A DNA stretch of 21,462 nucleotides from Hypsibius dujardini (Eukaryota; Tardigrada; Eutardigrada; Parachela; Hypsibiidae): contig LRSR01001278.1 in the NCBI GenBank assembly GCA_001579985.1, positions 1-21,462 of the forward strand. The letters are read 5' to 3'. Positions 19,270 to 21,462 of the stretch are shown one piece after another (positions within the stretch are counted from its first letter, which is position 1; each line of letters starts with the position of its first letter). The notes under the pieces are model-generated. The model did no database searches and was not told where the DNA came from. It saw nothing but the letters and a program-made list of their open reading frames with translations. The translations under genes and the position numbers were made by a program.

Positions 19270-19360
19270 CGTTGTAACAAAAACAAATTGAGGCAGTGGA
19301 ATGAGTAGTGACCGAGAAATGACGGTTCTAAGTTTGTCTCAGAAGTATTCCCGAACCCGG

Positions 19361-19816
19361 TATTTATATGGTACAGATTCGCACGGGTACCCCCTTTTGA
19401 GGGGGCAATGATCGCCTTACGATCGCGATGACTCTAAATTTACAGACAGCCACGACGTCGCGCTGCAGCGGTGGACCTACTTATTCCGATAAGTAGTGCA
19501 ATGTCTGCGGTGTACAAATCTGGAGGACTGCCGGCCGAGGGAACACATAACCGTTAAAAAGGCCGTTCTCTTTAATATCTGGACGACAATAGGGTCGTTT
19601 ATGCAATTTCGCTCCAATTCCCCAGAACGTCGGCATGATGCCGCGGTTCACGTGGATCCCTCGCGCAGTTTGGGCATCATGTACCGCATAACTATTTGTT
19701 AGACAATTCACTATCCCACACTTAGTCAAAGGGCCATCACGTGTACAGGCCGTCATAGGAGAAGTGCCGCCGAAGCCGCAGACACAACCAACCAGGACCG
19801 CAAACACGTGTACCTT
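19361..19816. other. Non-coding stretch with small hairpins
   Basis: It contains ACCCCCTTTTGAGGGGG (about 19389-19406), TGATCGC...GATCG and a perfect 8-bp stem CTACTTATTCCGATAAGTAG (19477-19496). A 108-codon minus-strand open frame (19481-19807) has no recognisable domain or splice context. Confidence 0.5.
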
Positions 19817-20379
19817 GCATATGCAGACATCCAGACATTAAACAGGCAAAACACAGGTGCAATGGAGACAAAAGAAGACAGGAAGACACTAGATGCAGAC
19901 ATGATAATTCGACTGAAAGATAAGGCGGTCATCGAAACCACAGACACAACTCACAAAGACCACAGACATGTACTGTTGCATATACAGTCATTCAGATATT
20001 CAGACATTCAGACATTCAGACAGACAAAAGACAGACAACGCTATAGCTAAAAACAGACGGGAAGATTCTCTATGCAAACACGGCAATTTGGTAAAGAGAT
20101 AAAGGCGGTCACAAAAGTCACAGACACGACCACAAAAACCATAGATATGTACTGCTGCCTATACAGACATTCAGACATTAGACAGCAGACACGGGTAGCA
20201 TTGTAGACAGAGACAAGCAGCAAGATAGCCGATACAGACAAGATAATTAGGCTGTACTGCTGCCTATACAGACATTCAGACATTAGACAGGCAGACACGG
20301 GGAACACCGTAGACAGGGACAGGCAACAAAATACCCGATACAGACACGGTAATTAGGCTGAGAGATAAGACGGTCTGCC
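19817..20379. repeat. Complex satellite of CAGACATT-rich units
   Basis: Four diverged units begin near 19817, 19976, 20153 and 20258 with TGCWTATACAGACATTCAGA. Each full unit (about 160-177 bp) continues with GACAGGCAGACACGG, a TAATTMGRCTGA block, AAGGCGGTCA and CACAGACACGACC. The third lacks the later part (105 bp) and the fourth is partial. Confidence 0.8.
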
Positions 20380-21193
20380 TTTAGAATGCGTTGTTATCCA
20401 CTAAAAAATCTGACACTCTAAACTAGCCTACATATGGTTCGGACAGTAGTGTTTCTGACTTTTGCGGAACGGTTCCGGATCGCGGTTCTCATAACACACC
20501 ATAAAGTCATTCGAATTTTATAGTAAAAAGCAGCGAAGCGTGCTGTTAAAGTGCGCGCTATAAGGCTAGTGCAAGCACAGCCATCTCGAATTTCCTGTGA
20601 TAGTCTAATTTTGCATCCACGACACACACGCGCATACAGACGGTCAGTTTTACGAGACACTTGACGCATTGTGTCCGTCCGCCTGGGCACCCCGCACCAC
20701 CACTGACTCCTCTTGAGACAGATCACACACCACATCCGGTCTTCGCACCGCCATAAGATATCTCTGGAGGTGTCGCCGATCCACACTACACAAACTGACA
20801 TAATATTTCTTCAAAAATAAACCCCGCACATTCGCACTATATACACATACGCACAGGCGCACAGGCGCACATGCGCACATGCGCACTCCCCGTCGGGGAA
20901 TGCCTCGGCCATAGCGTGCACCTATCTGTATATATGAGAGCATCTTAATTCTAACGTCTTCTCCCTTGACTATTCCGCGCTATAGCTCCGCGGAAAAAAA
21001 AGTATCTGTTGATATCGTCGCAGTCAGCGGGCGACGCACATGAGAAGACTCAGTTATATTAAAACGAGCGCGCGGCTGACACTTTTCTCCGAGCTGGAGC
21101 TGGAGAAATGCCTGAGGGTGCCGGATGTCTCCGTCCGTCCGTCCATATCTCGTGTGGATGCGCGACACTTGCAGTTGCAGACAGACAGGCAGA
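20380..21193. other. Non-coding region, nothing recognised except a GCACAGGC repeat
   Basis: An 8-bp repeat (GCACAGGC then GCACATGC) lies at about 20852-20887. Several minus-strand open frames of 65-127 codons show no domain, signal or splice pattern I can support. Confidence 0.6.
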
Positions 21194-21256
21194 CTGTGGT
21201 AGACAGGCAGACAGGCTGTGGTAGACAGGCAGACAGGCTGTGCTAGACAGACACAA
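21194..21256. repeat. 22-bp tandem repeat, nearly three copies
   Basis: Unit CTGTGGTAGACAGGCAGACAGG, the last copy degraded. It is built from the same CAGACA words as the other arrays. Confidence 0.9.
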
Positions 21257-21462
21257 TCTATCCGATTATGTAATTTGTGTGAATTCCATCCGCGCGCCAC
21301 GAGAGGAAGAAGCGCGTGAATGTGCCTGAAGTCATTAACATCCCGGGAGTCAGTGGTGGTGGTAGTGGTGTGGGGACCCTGGGAGAGAGATAGGCATGAA
21401 GTTTTAGGTATGGAGTACTACTGTATATATATCGCTCGCTGCTGGGTCCGGAGACCGTGTTC
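21257..21462. other. Right edge, no feature supported
   Basis: Short GGTGGTGGTAGTGG run at about 21354-21368 and a TATATATA word near 21424. Nothing shows which, if any, gene begins here. Confidence 0.6.

Larger units (their letters stand above)
18479..19360. mobile_element. Possible 882-bp non-autonomous element with 28-bp terminal inverted repeats
   Basis: The left end CCGGGTTCGGGAATGCTTTT (18479 on) recurs in reverse complement at the right end (to 19360), with 3 mismatches in 28 bp. TA flanks both sides. The interior holds the second foldback copy and a 26-bp minisatellite, with no transposase ORF. Confidence 0.5.

Noticed and set aside
19481-19807. 108-codon minus-strand frame with several Cys
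   Set aside because: Not recognised, no signal peptide or domain pattern, and it lies among repeats; a chance ORF of this length is expected.
21424-21431. TATATATA as a promoter
   Set aside because: No downstream gene in the window and the word is common in such sequence.
1-21462. CRISPR array, bacterial operon, tRNA or rRNA genes
   Set aside because: Spliced animal gene structure; tandem repeats lack unique spacers, and no tRNA cloverleaf or rRNA segment was recognised by eye.

Overview
The window is metazoan genomic DNA. It shows spliced coding sequence with canonical GT-AG introns, a secreted extracellular-matrix protease of an animal-only family, and heavy microsatellite content. Most introns are short (51 to 440 bp), the spacer and TSP1 exon structure is complex, and CAGACA/TGTC arrays are dense; together these suggest an invertebrate. 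A lophotrochozoan or flatworm would be my guess, but the sequence alone does not prove it.

The left two thirds (about 14.4 kb down to base 1) is one gene on the minus strand. It is a large ADAMTS metalloprotease of the ADAMTS9/ADAMTS20/GON-1 type. I reconstruct 17 coding exons whose splice phases agree, giving at least 1554 codons, and the gene runs off the left edge. In transcript order they encode: a hydrophobic signal-anchor segment with an unusual N-terminal extension (exon 1); the prodomain (exons 2-3); the zinc metalloprotease (exons 4-6); the disintegrin-like region and first TSP1 repeat (exon 7); the Cys-rich domain (exons 8-10); the spacer (exons 10-13); and six more TSP1 repeats (exons 13-17), the last cut by the window edge. 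Any further TSP1 repeats and a GON domain would lie beyond base 1. Two introns are long: intron 1 (1.9 kb) and intron 2 (4.9 kb). They and several short introns carry CAGA/TGTC arrays.

The weakest parts of the model are the exon 2/exon 3 junction and whether exon 1 belongs to this gene. Exon 1 has an in-phase, strong donor. Exon 2 has a strong acceptor and no usable start of its own, so an upstream exon is required. If exon 1 is correct, the protein has a cytoplasm-facing tail of about 50 residues, one hydrophobic helix and about 220 extra residues before the prodomain. That is unlike standard ADAMTS proteases.

The right third (about 14.7 to 21.5 kb) has no gene I can support. It holds repeats: a pair of foldback (MITE-like) elements with long inverted arms and a TA flank; a separate near-perfect palindrome; a possible 882-bp element with 28-bp terminal inverted repeats that contains the second foldback copy and a 26-bp minisatellite; a complex satellite built from CAGACA-rich units; and various simple repeats. 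The best candidates for something new are the anchored ADAMTS N-terminus, the layered upstream ORFs over exon 1, and the foldback family.
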